The position numbers and the translations under genes are program-made. A stretch of DNA of 64,000 nucleotides, taken from positions 55,073,250 to 55,137,249 of the forward strand of contig CM049318.1 in assembly GCA_026874595.1 (NCBI GenBank). Reading direction: 5' to 3'. The first letter of the stretch is position 1. Each line of letters starts with the position of its first letter. Under the pieces are notes generated by a model. The model worked only from the letters and a program-made list of their open reading frames with translations. It did not search any database and was not told the origin of the DNA. Shown one piece after another: positions 36,901 to 46,592 of this stretch. The stretch comes from Sipunculus nudus (Eukaryota > Annelida > Sipuncula > Golfingiida > Sipunculidae).

Positions 36901-39900
36901 GTATATATAAATTGGGGTCATGACCTTTCCTATTAGAGTGGCCTTGACCTTGAATATTGCCATATATGGTGAAAATTACAAAAATCATTAATATCTCAAT
37001 AAGGGATGCATGCATTGGTCCAAAAATCGACATGTTCGAAGATCTTGGAAAGTATTGTCATGTACCGGAAACAGGTGGCGCCACCTGTTATTCTTTTACT
37101 TGTTTTGTGCCGTTTAATACCCCATCATTGCCATTTATCAGTACTGTGAGCATTATAAGTCAAAAACTAATGGACAAATTTCTTTCATATTATGCATATA
37201 CATGGATATGGGTTATAGGATAATGTTTATTTGAATAGGGGTCATGACCTTTCCAGTGAGTGGCCTTGACCTTGAATATTGCCATATATGGTGAAAATCA
37301 CACAAAATCATTAATTTCTCAATAAGGGATGCATTGATTGGTCCAAAAATCAACTTGAACGAAGATCTTGGATAGTGTTGTCATGTACGGGAAACAGGTG
37401 GTGCCACCTGTTATTCTTTTACTTGTTTTCGTGCCGTTTAATACCCCATCATTGCCACTTAACAGTATTGTGAACATTATAAGTAAAAAACTAATGGACA
37501 GATTTCTTGCATATACATAGACATGGGTTAGGGGATGATGTATATTGAAATTTGGATCATGACCTTTTCTATGAGAATGACCTTTTCTATTAGTGTGGTC
37601 TGATATTAATTGTTGCTGAAGATGGGGGGCCTATTCTTAAAGGGGGGGGGGGGGGATTAATTGTCTGGGGATACTATGGCACCTGCGGTGCTAAGAAATA
37701 TCTAGTTTAATACTGGTCCTTCAATCTGTTTAAACTGTCACTTCTTAATGCTATGAAATAATCTGCCTGAGATGTATGATATTAATTGGTCAGTGCTTGT
37801 GTATATGGGAAATTTATTATTTATCATTTGCAGCCAACATATCCAACAGTGGTAGTGCCGCCAAGTCAGGCTGCAGTTCAGCCAATGTATGTCTCCCAGC
37901 CATTCAGTCCAGTAAGTTGTCATTTTGTATATTGTTCATTTGAATTAAATACATGTGGCAGGAAATATAAAAGGGTAAATCAGAGACTATATTTTTTAGA
38001 TTATATTTTTAAAATTAAGAAAGTTTTATTTTGAGTCATTACAATAGGACAGTATTTAAAGATCATGAAAAGTTCATTGTTATTTCAGCATATTATGTTC
38101 CAAAACCGCACCAACTTTGTAACTTTGAGATGTTTGAAAGTTTTTAGATGCATTGTAAATGGATGGACTCCTTAAGTTTGATGTTTAAAGATAAATTTTT
38201 GTTCATCCTGTTTTGCTGATAAACATTTGCTGATTATTCTTCTATTTTAGAATTGGCTTAAAATTGATTGAAGGTTCAAAACTGTGAAAGCCATTTCTCA
38301 TATTTTGGTTAACAAAACATTTAGCTCTGTAGTTCAAACTGAAGCCATTGAAAGCCCTGTCTTGTAGATGTTAAGGATTGTACATGGTCTTTGTTAATAC
38401 TAAGACGAGTACTGTTTCTTTGGCAGGCAGCAGCCCCGGCTGCACAGTGGCCAGCAGCACAGTGGAGGTGGGCACCAGCACAAGTAAGTCTGAACATATT
38501 TCATGGTAAAATGTTGCTGAGAGAAAAGATGTGTACTTTTATAAGCCTGGCAGATTCTTGTATGCACAAAAGGTATGGCCCATTGGCTTTTGGAAGTTCC
38601 AATTCAGATTGAAGTAGTCTTGTAAGTGCTATGGTCACAATCATCTGATTTTGCTACTAGGTTCATTTTGGCAAAATATCAAAACAAACCTTGTATTTAT
38701 GGTTAAAGAGCTCATTTTAATGAGTGAAAGTTCAAAATCAAATTGTATTCATCAGTCATCAGAAGCACAAGTAACTGAGTCCAAGACTCTAGTCCACTGT
38801 TTAAGGGACTCGCACTTCGGAGGTAAAGACTTGGAGGCCCAATCACCTATCTGACCTTTATAAACTAAAGGAAATCCCTTAGAGCTTTTATAAAAATGGG
38901 CAAGAAAACGTGGATATCACCACATACAGGCTGCTTGTTTTGTTTGTATCAACGTGTTAACAATATGTGGGGTCCGCAAAAATAATCAAAACAAATTCAA
39001 TAAGGGCTGATGGCGCAGCAAGTCAGATAAGCTAGAGCTTTGCAAATGGCGTTTGCAACAAGTGACATTTCTACCTATCACCTTAGGTTACCTGGTTTTT
39101 CCTTTTGTCAAAATTGCTGAGTTTACAAACTTTCACAATCAAAATTACCCTTAGATCATTAATATATGCACAGAGGAAGCCAGAAATCACATAAATTCTT
39201 TTTCAAAACGTAGGTGAATGGGCACCTTTAAGAATTCAGGCAGGTTCAAGCTTGAGTCCAGGAGAAGGAAAGCTCTGTCACACTTTCAAGACATTTATAA
39301 CGTGCAAACATCTGACTGAATATAACAAAAAAAGACCATATACCTAGCTGAAGCTCTGCATTTGTTGCTAAAAGTGAAGCATGTGTTAACAAATATAAAT
39401 ATCCTATGATTATCTCAAATTTCCATTTCAAATTTCTTTTAATAAGGAGATTTTTATTAGCTCAGCTGACTGTAAGTCATCTGAGCTATAGTCGTAGTCC
39501 TTTGTCCGTCGTCCATCCGTCCGTCCGGCCGTCTGGCCGTCTGTCCGTTAACAGGGCACGTTTTAAAACCGTTGGACCTACGAATTCAAAATTCTGCATA
39601 CCATTAGATGTCCCCAAAATCTCCTACCATACCGAAAATTGGGTAATTAGAACTTCGTTCCTTCGAGATATTAAGGAAAAACCTCCGTTTTCCATAAAAA
39701 AGCAATTGTTGCACTTCAAGTCTGCCTAATATCAAAACCACTGATCTGTTTTTGATCATATTTAGTATTCATATTCTTCCATACATTTTCTGTGCACATA
39801 CCAAAAATTAGGTCAGTATTGGGTATTATTTTGAAATTATAGGCCCAAATATAATGCAATTTTTAAAAAATCAGGAAATATATTTGCTCACTTAACATGA

Positions 39901-42900
39901 GAATTGCTGAAGCTGAAGACTTTTTTTTCAGGAATATAACTTTATTTAATCAAGATTCAATTGTTTGCCCAAAATTAGATCTGAATTTTGCAAATTTTTC
40001 AAGTTATTAGCATAAATAAAAAATCAATACCTTAAATTTTGTCCAACTTTGGCAGTGGCACGTTTTTTCCCTGTAAGCACTGTTGATTTAATTTTCACAG
40101 CATATATACATAAGGATTTAATCTTTTAAAATCTGAAATTTCAAAGAAATTGTTTGAAAAGAGTAGCTTTTATTCAAGTGTTCATACACCATGTCAAGTG
40201 TTGTTTACATCTGGCCCACCCAGTAGTACAGCCTTCACTTGCATTATGTAACCCACCCCAGGCAGCTTGCCTTGACCCAGCTTGGCCACTACTAGCAGGC
40301 TTCTCCTCTGCCCTGCACTCAACTCCCCCCCCCCCCCCCCCCCCCCCTGCTGGTGCATAAACTAGATGAATGTTATAACTTTCTGTATTTTATTTTATTC
40401 TCGGACATGCTACATTTAAGATTTTGTATTGTACCACCAGGGTTACAATGATTAAAGTGCACATTTAATTGTGTCCACAAAGTGATGTATTGCTATGAAA
40501 GTGTGGATGTTCATCAGATAAGTAATGCTTTACTTCAGAAGAGTAAAACTTCACCAGGTGTAAAATTGACTATTAATTCCAGTTATTAATTATAGCTGAG
40601 ATTGTAATTAGCATAATGATATTGTTTGTCCCTCATTCAACCAACAGTGTGTATACTTTATTTGAAAAGATGTTTTTATTTTATCAAATTTACTGAATCT
40701 TTTATTTTATTTCGGTGAATAAAATTAAGCATGTCCTGAAAACTCCAATGTGCAAAACTTTTTAAAAGGGATTCAAGGAATAATTTTTTAGATGCCATGT
40801 TGTGGCATTATTTTCTTTTACATTCAGTTTAAACATTTGATTTAAAAATAATAAAATATATGTGTATGCATAATATGACCCAATGTGAGCTTCAATCTGG
40901 ATATGTAATGATTGCAACTTAGAATTCTAATATTTTAACTTATATTTTTACTTTTATATTACAAATTTATAACACTTGTAAATAAAAAAAAATGAATCAG
41001 ATAAAAACTATTATTGAAAAAAGTGGATATGCTTAAAAAAATAGGCTTATATATTAACTTAAATGCATTATTACCTTGAAAGTAAAATGATGGTATTAGT
41101 CCATTCTGTCCACTTGCCTGTCTATCTGTAAATTTTTCATATGCATCACAGTATCTCAAAACTTTTACTGTTTTTTTTATCATGACAGTCTTGTCAGAGT
41201 ATTAGTTTGCAATCATATATTGAGAACTTTACTATAACCAAGTAGGAGGGCCCTTTCCTCTTAGCTTCTCATATGCTTATATAAATATAAAACATTACAA
41301 TAAAATATTTTTCATATTTTGCATTTGCTAAAATTTCAAACTTTTGTCGTGACCCATGGGTCCTTTGTTTATATTCTGGATTCTCAACATCATTGTTTGG
41401 CTAAAACTGAATAAATACCAGACATGGTGCAAATACTTTGCAAATGTATATGAATATGAATATGAATATGTACTCCATTATAAAATTTCTTGCATAAGAA
41501 TGGGAATTCAGGTAAAAATGAAAGTATTTTCATACCAGTGCAAATACTTTCAAAATGTATTCATGAATGCATATATTCTATAATATTATTTTAATAATTA
41601 TTTCAGTTATGTTTTATTTCAAAAATCATATGATTCTCTTATTATTTTTAATAAAAATTATATTGGCACAATATTTGTTATTAAATTTTAATAAATAGTT
41701 AAACTCTTTCATAATATGTGCTGCTTATAAGTTATATGGCCAAGTCAAAATCTGTGTGACAATAGCACTCCATTTGTTAATAAAATAAATGAAATCAATC
41801 CTCTTCCCTGTCTCCAAATAAACTATCAAAATCATACATAAGCTAAACACCAACAACTCATAATAAAGCTTATATTTATTACCACACAAAACCAGCATAT
41901 GCCTTTTTCCAAAATCATATTTTTTATCATATATAACAGGTGAGCGCCATGACCCATGGGTCCCTTGTTGGACTCTGGACTTGGATTCAAGATAACTTTG
42001 ACTTGAAGAAGGTGGAGGACTCCAACCTGAAGGACTCTGATGTGGAATCTTAGCCTAGACTCGAACTTGCACGCAGACTAATAGTGTGGACTGCTACATC
42101 ACTGGAATGTGTGCTTCATATAACAGTGTGTTTTATTTTCAGAGTGCAGTACCTGTATCAGCAGCCGGCTACATGTATCCGATGCAGCCATTGGCAAGCC
42201 CCGAGTTAGTGTATGCCCAGCCTGCAGCGCAGGGTCACTACCAGCCGACTGATATCGCTGATGCGTCACTCATGGAAGCAGCACCTGCTGAGGTACATAC
42301 TGTAGCCACGCACTAACACCCATGCATGACCATCTAGGGTGTCAGCCAATGTGTAGGTAGCACTTTCCCTTTAACATCCACAAACTACACAATACTAATG
42401 ATGAAGAGATTAGAGATGTGCATCTGTTATAATGCTGCAAAAGAAGATGGACTGTACTCCAAGACAATAATATGGTTTGGTGGGTCAGTGCTGAAAGTAA
42501 AAGAAAAGCTGAACAAGGAAACTTGTAAATGTCATGTGATAACTTATGATCTCCACCAACAAAAACATGAATGCTTAGGTGTTTGTTATCCTTTAAAATC
42601 ACATTGTCTTTTAGAACAAAATCTCAAAACTGACCCTTAAATCACCTGTCGCACTAAGGCTTGTGAATGCACTGCCAGCATATTAGACTCTGCATTTGAC
42701 ACCAAATACATCACTTCAAACAGAAAAGCATATATGATTTCTTTTTACTGAACTGAAAACTACTTTGAACTGAACTGAAAACTGTAATGTCATTGTATGC
42801 ATACAAATTGCCTTCCCAATTTTTACACAGAAAAGGTGGCCTCCAGAATTATTATGAGATAACCCATCAACCCATGTGCCTTTGTGCAACATTTTAAAAG

Positions 42901-45900
42901 AAAATGGTTGTTAATATAAGTAAAGTGAACACTTTTGGGGTTTTCAGGGCTGTGACCTTGAAAACCAGGTGAAGTTACTAAAACAGTGAATAGAATTGGG
43001 CCATTTGGAGGTACATTTTGAATCGCTAGAATCAGAGTTAAAAAAATGGCAGAATAAAAATAAAAACAAAAAAGACAAATACGAGTGTCTCCACTTAACA
43101 ACTTGGTTAATGGTGGCAAGAAAAAGAACTGAAGACCAAGGATTAGCCAGCTGATTCATTTGGAAAAGCAAGTTTATTTACTAGTGAAAATGTAGGCTTT
43201 TATTGCTTCAGAAAAAAAGGAACTGATGCACATCTTTAACTTTATCATATTAATTTGCATGTGTTGCTGTTTTACTAACCTGTTTACATGGGAAGTGCTA
43301 CAGTCGTGCTTCCACACATTGATGCTTACTTTATCACTAGAGAGAGTACAGCTCATTGCCAGAATGACTAAACCTATTACTGTGAATACTTGATAGAAAT
43401 ATATTTGTGATATGCTATGTTCTAAAACATAGTCCTATTCAATAAAAATACTGTTGCAGTAGTTCCAGAAAATTTTCAGATTTGTTAAAAGATCACACAT
43501 TTAACAACACTTCAACGCTGCACAGTGTTAGAAAAAATGGTAATTATTAATTGATAGTAGCTTAATGTATTCTTGATGTGGGTTTCATCCTGTGAATGAT
43601 CTTTAGCAATGATTATTGTATCCGCCAAAACGAAGTTTTGCGGATACTATGTTTTTGACCGGGTTCCGCCGCCGTCGCGTTCGTTTCCGGAGAACTCCTC
43701 TGAGACTACTGGACAGATTTTTCCGAAACTTACACAAATTATCGGGTCACATGTGAACTGGTGCCTAACCAAGTGACCTTGACCTCTGACCTTTCGTCTC
43801 TGCCCAGCGTCCGTTTGTGCGTCTGTTTCCACACATAAAACCATATATCTCGGGAACCGTTTGACCGATCCGGAAAAAAATTTTACACAAATGTAGCCCT
43901 GGGAAAGCTTTATAACATACACAACAAAAGGTGGCGCCACCTGCAACCATGTTTGCACAGTGTCCATCTGTTCATCTGCCTGGGGTTAAAATCACTCATA
44001 TCTCTGCAGTGATTTGACTAATTCACCTAAAATTCGGCATGCATATACATCCTAGATAGCTTTCTCGATTTTGTGACAGGTGGCGCCACCTACATTCACG
44101 TTAACGCTCCACACATAATCCCATATATCTCGGGAACCGTTTGACCGATCCGGAAAAAATTTTTACACAAATGTAGCCCTGGGATAGCTTTATAACATAC
44201 AAAACAAAAGGTGGCGCCACCTGCAACCATGTTTGCACAGTGTCCATCTGTTCATCTGCCTGGGGTTAAAATCACTCATATCTCTGCAGTGGTTTGACTA
44301 ATTCACCTAAAATTCGGCATGCATATACATCCTAGATAGCTTTCTCGATTTTGTGACAGGTGGCGCCACCTACATTCATGTTAACGCTCCACACATAATC
44401 CCATATATCTCGGGAACCGTTTGACCGATCCGGAAAAATTTTTTACACAAATGTAGCCCTGGGATAGCTTTATTACATACACAACAAAAGGTGGCGCCAC
44501 CTGCAACCATGTTTGCACAGTGTCCATTTGTTCATCTGCCTGGGGTTAAAATCACTCATATCTCTGCAGTGGTTTGACTAATTCACCTAAAATTCGGCAT
44601 GTGTATACATCCTAGATAGCTTTCTTGATTTTATGACAGGTGCCGCCACCTATATTCACGTTAACACTCCACACATAAATCCATATATCTCAGGAACAGT
44701 TTGACCGATCCGGAAAAATTTTTTACACAAATGTAGCCCTGGGGTAGCTTTATAACATACACAACAAAAGGTGGCGCCACCTGCAACCATGTTTGCACAG
44801 TGTCCATTTGTTAATCTGCCTGGGGTTAAAATCACTCATATCTCTGCAGTGGTTTGACTAATTCACCTAAAATTCGGCATGTGTATACATCCTAGATAGC
44901 TTTCTTGATTTTATGACAGGTGGCGCCACCTACATTCACGTTTATGCTGCAGACATCCAAGCTCATATCTCGGGAACCGTTTGACCAATCAGGAAAAAAA
45001 CTTTACACAAATGTAGCCCTTGGATAGCTTTATAACATGAACAAAAATGGTGGCGCCACCTGCAGCCATTTTTGCACAGCGTCCATCTGTTTGACTGCTG
45101 TGGGATAAAATTACTCATATCTCTGCAGTGGTTTAACTTTTCCACATGAAATTTTGCATGTGTATATATCTTGGATAGTTTCTCGTTCAAATAACAGGTG
45201 GCGCCACCTACAATCATGTTTATGTGGCAGAGATCCATTCTAACATTTAACACATGTAACTCTATATCCCCTTGCCACTCAATCAATGCCTCACTTCACC
45301 CGTCCTTTCTATGATTTTGGCGGATACACGTAGTCGCTTGTCGACTACCCGTATTCTAGTTTTAAATGATGAATTTGTGGTACCAGTGGTCATTCTGCTG
45401 ATTCTTGCTGCCCAATGATGTTACTTTGTCAGGGGTACTGAACTCGGTGATAATGTCACACAAGATAACTGATTAAACTCTTGCACTGAATTTATTTACT
45501 ACTACTTCAGTTATTCACTAAATAAAGCTGAAGCATATACCAATGTCCAGTTTTTAGGACTGTTGTATAACAGATACAATTGGGAAAAAAATTGATGCCT
45601 TAATTGAGTAGCACAGTACCAGTCTTTGCATTATGAAGTTTTATTTCTGTATGCATACTTGTTTCCCCTTGAATAAACAGAAATATTCTTTCATTCACCC
45701 GTGTTTTGATCAGCCACCATCAAACAGGCAGCATTTGACATCGCAAAGATGTATTGTGTAATAATACAATATGTACATTTATATATTCAAGAGATGATCT
45801 TTATATCTTTGTTCAATCATTCTTCTGACGCTTATGTGATTTTCTCTGTGTAAAATGTGTTGTCACAGCCTTGAATTATTTTGAGACTTGTGTTGCTTGT

Positions 45901-46405
45901 GCATTATACTAATCATGCTTCCCTCTGATGCACATGTAGTAGTATTTGATTATTGCTGAAGAGGGAGATCCTGTTTCTTGTTGCTTCTAGTTCTAGATGT
46001 AGATTTGTAGACAACCATTAGCTTGGCTTTGCTGCTCTAACCTGTATTGCTTGTGCTTGCTGCATGCGCCTCTTTACTTAAACTTTAGGGATGCCATCTT
46101 TTCAGGGCAGTATGCTGGATACGGAGCCCATGCTACATACGGCACACCGCTGTGCTGACAAGGTCGGTACCTACAGGGGATGCTGCACCCCCAGGAAGAT
46201 GACTGCCAGTCCCATAGTCACTCTCACCCCATGCGCCACCCCACCTACCAGCCAACATGATAGTCACAGCCACCAGCCTCGCATCAGTCACAAGCCAATG
46301 AATGGTACCATCGTCAGCCTGCGTGCCTTCAACACAGACTCTGATGTCAGCATGGAAATGGATCCGCTGACACCGCCCGGTACCCCGGCAGATATCGGAT
46401 TTTAA
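15977..46405 (+). CDS. boll: boule (BOLL), DAZ-family germline RNA-binding protein
   Basis: Internal exons 28,686-28,808, 29,205-29,296, 32,509-32,566, 33,037-33,096, 33,489-33,507, 35,695-35,816, 37,834-37,911, 38,427-38,483 and 42,143-42,292 splice in consistent phase, flanked by a proposed ATG exon and a terminal exon at 46,106. The protein has one RRM with RNP2 (RIFVGG) and RNP1 (KGYGFVTF), then the boule signature DRAGVSKGYGFVTFETQEDA and KLNIGPAIRKQ. A single DAZ-like block follows (NGVPYTFQNGTAFFHAPE), then a Q/P/A/Y-rich tail with AAQWRWAPAQ and LMEAAPAE. Boule is the ancestral DAZ-family protein. It binds 3'UTRs of meiotic mRNAs in germ-cell cytoplasm and promotes their translation. 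One RRM, one DAZ block and the human-like order place it as boule, not DAZL. Depending on the last acceptor the product is 269 or 353 residues; human BOLL is about 283. Confidence 0.93.
15980..20630 (+). other. boule intron 1, left part
   Basis: AT-rich sequence without supported exons. It has a C13 run at 18,560-18,572 and scattered short open frames that lack domains, conserved motifs or splice support. Confidence 0.5.
20635..21185 (+). mobile_element. HLE-B, 5'-truncated copy
   Basis: Matches HLE-B from the GAGATTTCTTTTGGATGCAA segment on. It has AGTGACCTTGATCTTGAA, the CCATCATTGCCACTTGACAG phrase and a 3' end of TTGTCTGGGGGATAC, the hairpin GCACCGCAGTGC (21,161-21,172) and AAGAAATTCTTG. 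The 5' terminus is missing or too decayed to recognise. Confidence 0.7.
22647..24106 (+). mobile_element. HLE-A copy 1 (Helentron-like, nonautonomous)
   Basis: Begins A|TCAGCCAAAACGAAGTTTTG, a 5' hairpin, followed by GGATACTATG and a CCG run. Near the 3' end the start recurs inverted (ATTTTGGCGGATAC), followed by the perfect hairpin GTAGTCGCTTGTCGACTAC (24,077-24,095) and CCCGTATTCTAG|T. The core is a tandem array of about 280-bp units, each with two GGTGGCGCCACC palindromes. No Rep/helicase coding is present, so it must be moved in trans. Open frames inside are artefacts of the repeat. Confidence 0.85.
24107..26457 (+). other. boule intron 1, middle part
   Basis: No supported exon or recognised repeat. 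A short (GA)n run lies near 24,285. Confidence 0.4.
26458..26788 (+). mobile_element. MITE with perfect 17-bp terminal inverted repeats
   Basis: Begins AGGCTGTGTACAGACTA and ends with its exact reverse complement, TAGTCTGTACACAGCCT. The 331-bp body is noncoding and rich in self-complementary GAGATC/GATCTC and GAGACC/GGTCTC blocks. No clear target duplication is visible. Confidence 0.75.
26790..26942 (-). mobile_element. GACCACC-rich MITE fragment
   Basis: Read on the minus strand, starts TACAGTGAAACAGGTGTCAT and continues with repeated GGTCTTAT blocks. Similar GACCACC/GGTCTTAT text occurs at about 5,716-5,780 and 8,740-8,900. It looks like one end of a DNA-transposon derivative; the other end is not clear. 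Confidence 0.4.
26943..28685 (+). other. boule intron 1, right part
   Basis: AT-rich. I see no coding exon between the MITE fragment and exon 2. A stretch after TTGCTTTCTAG at about 28,415 could be a noncoding exon, but no usable donor follows it. Confidence 0.4.
28686..28808 (+). CDS. boll: boule exon 2: N-terminus and RNP2
   Basis: Acceptor TTTTTTACAG, donor AAT|GTAAGT; 41 whole codons. It encodes TSSGETSPVSLTPAGTPS, then KFGTVIANRIFVGGIPAN. The FGTVI.NRIFVGGI stretch, with RNP2 in it, is characteristic of boule and DAZL. Confidence 0.95.
28853..29030 (+). repeat. Roughly 50-bp tandem repeat beside boule exon 2
   Basis: Four diverged units built on AATTTCACTTTTGAA and CTGAAATA..GGGAGTAAAGTTAAA, starting about 45 bp after the exon 2 donor. 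The long antisense open frame here follows from the repeat period and is not taken as a gene. Confidence 0.85.
29205..29296 (+). CDS. boll: boule exon 3: central RRM
   Basis: Acceptor TTTATTTCAG, donor AAAGG|GTGAGT; phase 0 to phase 2. It encodes TLEQELKDFFSKYGAVKD, then TKIIADRAGVSKG, the helix 1 to beta 2-3 part of the RRM. It ends inside the codon that starts RNP1. Confidence 0.95.
30644..32000 (+). mobile_element. HLE-C copy nested in HLE-B
   Basis: Starts AGCTCAGCTGAC and ends TTCAGCTGAGCGCC, the palindrome GACCCATGGGTC (31,983-31,994) and CCTTGT. After a CCGTCCG-type run the body lacks the long tandem core of the 53.8-kb copy and resembles 39,469-41,369. A palindrome-rich foldback arm sits inside at 31,269-31,516. 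Confidence 0.8.
31269..31516 (+). mobile_element. Solo arm of the palindrome-array foldback element
   Basis: Begins TGTCAGAGACGAGATTGAAA and tracks the left arm of the 61,805-63,963 element. It has the same order of CGCCTAGGCGAGAT, GATCACAATCGCAATCTC, CAGGCCATGATTTTAATC and GTCTGGTGTCATCCAGGCG blocks. It stops after about 248 bp without the right arm. As in the full copy, it sits after a TATATA target. Confidence 0.8.
32509..32566 (+). CDS. boll: boule exon 4: RNP1
   Basis: Acceptor AATTTTTAG, donor GAG|GTATGT. It completes Gly and reads YGFVTFETQEDADKIIKKE. RNP1 (KGYGFVTF) is thus split between exons 3 and 4. Confidence 0.95.
33037..33096 (+). CDS. boll: boule exon 5: end of the RRM
   Basis: Acceptor TCTTTCCAG, donor CAG|GTAATC; 20 whole codons, GENLIFKERKLNIGPAIRKQ. 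KLNIGPAIRKQ is nearly invariant in boule/DAZ proteins and closes the RRM. Confidence 0.95.
33489..33507 (+). CDS. boll: boule 19-nt microexon
   Basis: The bases between TATTTGTAG and GGTAAGTTG encode AFPRIY plus the first base of the next codon. It starts in phase 0, as exon 5 requires, and ends in phase 1. That phase is the only one that lets the next exon be read as DPALSAGTVLFTNGVPYTF. Without it the next exon would be out of frame, so phase logic strongly supports it. It is far too short for ORF-based detection. Confidence 0.82.
33508..35694 (+). other. boule intron 6
   Basis: Mostly AT-rich with no recognised repeat. It holds one candidate 51-nt exon (34,524-34,574), described among the findings. 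The GC-richer open frame at 34,811-35,095 has no domain or splice support. Confidence 0.45.
35695..35816 (+). CDS. boll: boule exon 7: DAZ-like motif
   Basis: Acceptor TTTGCTTTTAG, donor CAG|GTATGG; phase 1 to 0. It reads DPALSAGTVLFTNG, VPYTFQNGTAFFHAPEAS and YTGLPAQQ, aligning with the vertebrate boule block GTMYLTTSTGYPYTYHNG. This block corresponds to the single DAZ repeat of boule. Confidence 0.93.
36091..37705 (+). mobile_element. HLE-B, complete copy
   Basis: Begins A|TCGCCAGACATAGTCTGG, containing the hairpin CCAGAC-ATA-GTCTGG (36,094-36,108), then GATACTATGG and a CGCCGCCGCCGCCG run. At the 3' end TTGTCTGGGGATAC (37,661-37,674) is the inverted 5' terminus with one mismatch. It is followed by the hairpin GCACC-TGC-GGTGC (37,679-37,691) and TAAGAAATATCTAG|TTT. 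The core has four units of about 325 bp ending in GGTGGCGCCACC at 36,413, 36,740, 37,075 and 37,398. No coding capacity. Confidence 0.88.
37834..37911 (+). CDS. boll: boule exon 8: P/V/Q-rich tail
   Basis: Acceptor CATTTGCAG, donor CCA|GTAAGT; 26 whole codons, PTYPTVVVPPSQAAVQPM then YVSQPFSP. The low-complexity Q/P/Y composition and phase 0-0 fit the boule tail. It lies just 3' of HLE-B copy 36,091-37,705. Confidence 0.88.
38427..38483 (+). CDS. boll: boule exon 9: QW motif exon
   Basis: Acceptor TTTGGCAG, donor CAA|GTAAGT; 19 codons, AAAPAAQWPAAQWRWAPAQ. It matches the vertebrate boule QW-containing region (QYLPGQWQW). The AAQW unit is duplicated here. Phase 0-0, so it could be skipped without a frame change. 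Confidence 0.88.
38831..39231 (-). mobile_element. MITE family D, inverted copy
   Basis: Reverse orientation of 6616-7090. It starts GGAGGCCCAATCACC and ends GTGAATGGGCACCTTTAA with TTAA at 39,228-39,231. It preserves the uninterrupted ATCATTAATATATGCACAGA site that is split by the foldback element near 61.8 kb. Confidence 0.75.
39469..41369 (+). mobile_element. HLE-C copy in boule intron 9
   Basis: Starts AGCTCAGCTGACTGTAAGTC with GTCCGTCGTCCATCCGTCCG. Its flanks match the 30,644-32,000 copy closely, and it ends GTCGTGACCCATGGGTCCTTTGTT. About 790 bp at roughly 40,107-40,897, including C23 at 40,325-40,347, has no counterpart in the other copy; the foldback arm sits at the equivalent place there. 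Confidence 0.7.
41935..41970 (+). mobile_element. Solo HLE-C 3' end
   Basis: GGTGAGCGCCATGACCCATG, continuing as GGTCCCTTGTT, is an isolated HLE-C terminus with hairpin and tail. No matching 5' end lies close by. Confidence 0.6.
42143..42292 (+). CDS. boll: boule exon 10: PELVYQP-like and LMEA region
   Basis: Acceptor TTTATTTTCAG, donor GAG|GTACAT; 50 codons. It carries AAGYMYPMQPLASPELVYAQ and TDIADASLMEAAPAE, aligning with the vertebrate boule LMEA..PEPY region. If the donor is not used, translation stops eight codons later at a TAA (42,314-42,316), giving a possible intron-retention end. Confidence 0.9.
43621..45359 (+). mobile_element. HLE-A copy 2, most complete
   Basis: Begins A|TCCGCCAAAACGAAGTTTTG and ends with inverted TTTTGGCGGATAC, hairpin GTAGTCGCTTGTCGACTAC (45,330-45,348) and CCGTATTCTAG|T. 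The core is a tandem array with an exact 280-bp step: GTGGCGCCAC at 43,931, 44,211, 44,491 and 44,771. A second palindrome lies about 150 bp after each. It occupies the boule exon 10-11 intron. Open frames inside follow the repeat. Confidence 0.9.
46106..46405 (+). CDS. boll: boule terminal exon, long frame (proximal acceptor)
   Basis: After CATCTTTTCAG at 46,105 the phase-0 frame stays open for 99 codons to TAA at 46,403-46,405 and ends MEMDPLTPPGTPADIGF. Third positions are GC-rich, and so many open codons are unlikely by chance. The predicted peptide has no resemblance I recognise to other boule tails. A competing acceptor 5 nt downstream (CAGGGCAG|TAT) opens the frame YAGYGAHATYGTPLC, which ends at TGA 46,156-46,158. 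That frame resembles the vertebrate boule ending (PEPYSDHGVQATYHQVY) after LMEA. Both outputs are possible; see findings. Confidence 0.6.
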   Translation, partial: GSMLDTEPMLHTAHRCADKVGTYRGCCTPRKMTASPIVTLTPCATPPTSQHDSHSHQPRISHKPMNGTIVSLRAFNTDSDVSMEMDPLTPPGTPADIGF

Positions 46406-46592
46406 AGAAAAAGGAAATTTGTTTGTTCATTCTTTACATTTGGTGTTGTGATCAGAAAGACAGTCTGACAATGCAAGGCAATGAAGCAAAATCCAACAGT
46501 TCTCCAAGTGCTTTCTGATGTCCAGATGTTGCGGTCTTTAATTTTTTAAGAGTTTGCAGTCAAATATGAGGCACACAGGTCTGTAGGTTATA

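Noticed and set aside
43931-44790. CRISPR-like array
   Set aside because: The regular palindromes sit in long homologous 280-bp units with no unique short spacers, in an animal genome. It is a transposon tandem core.
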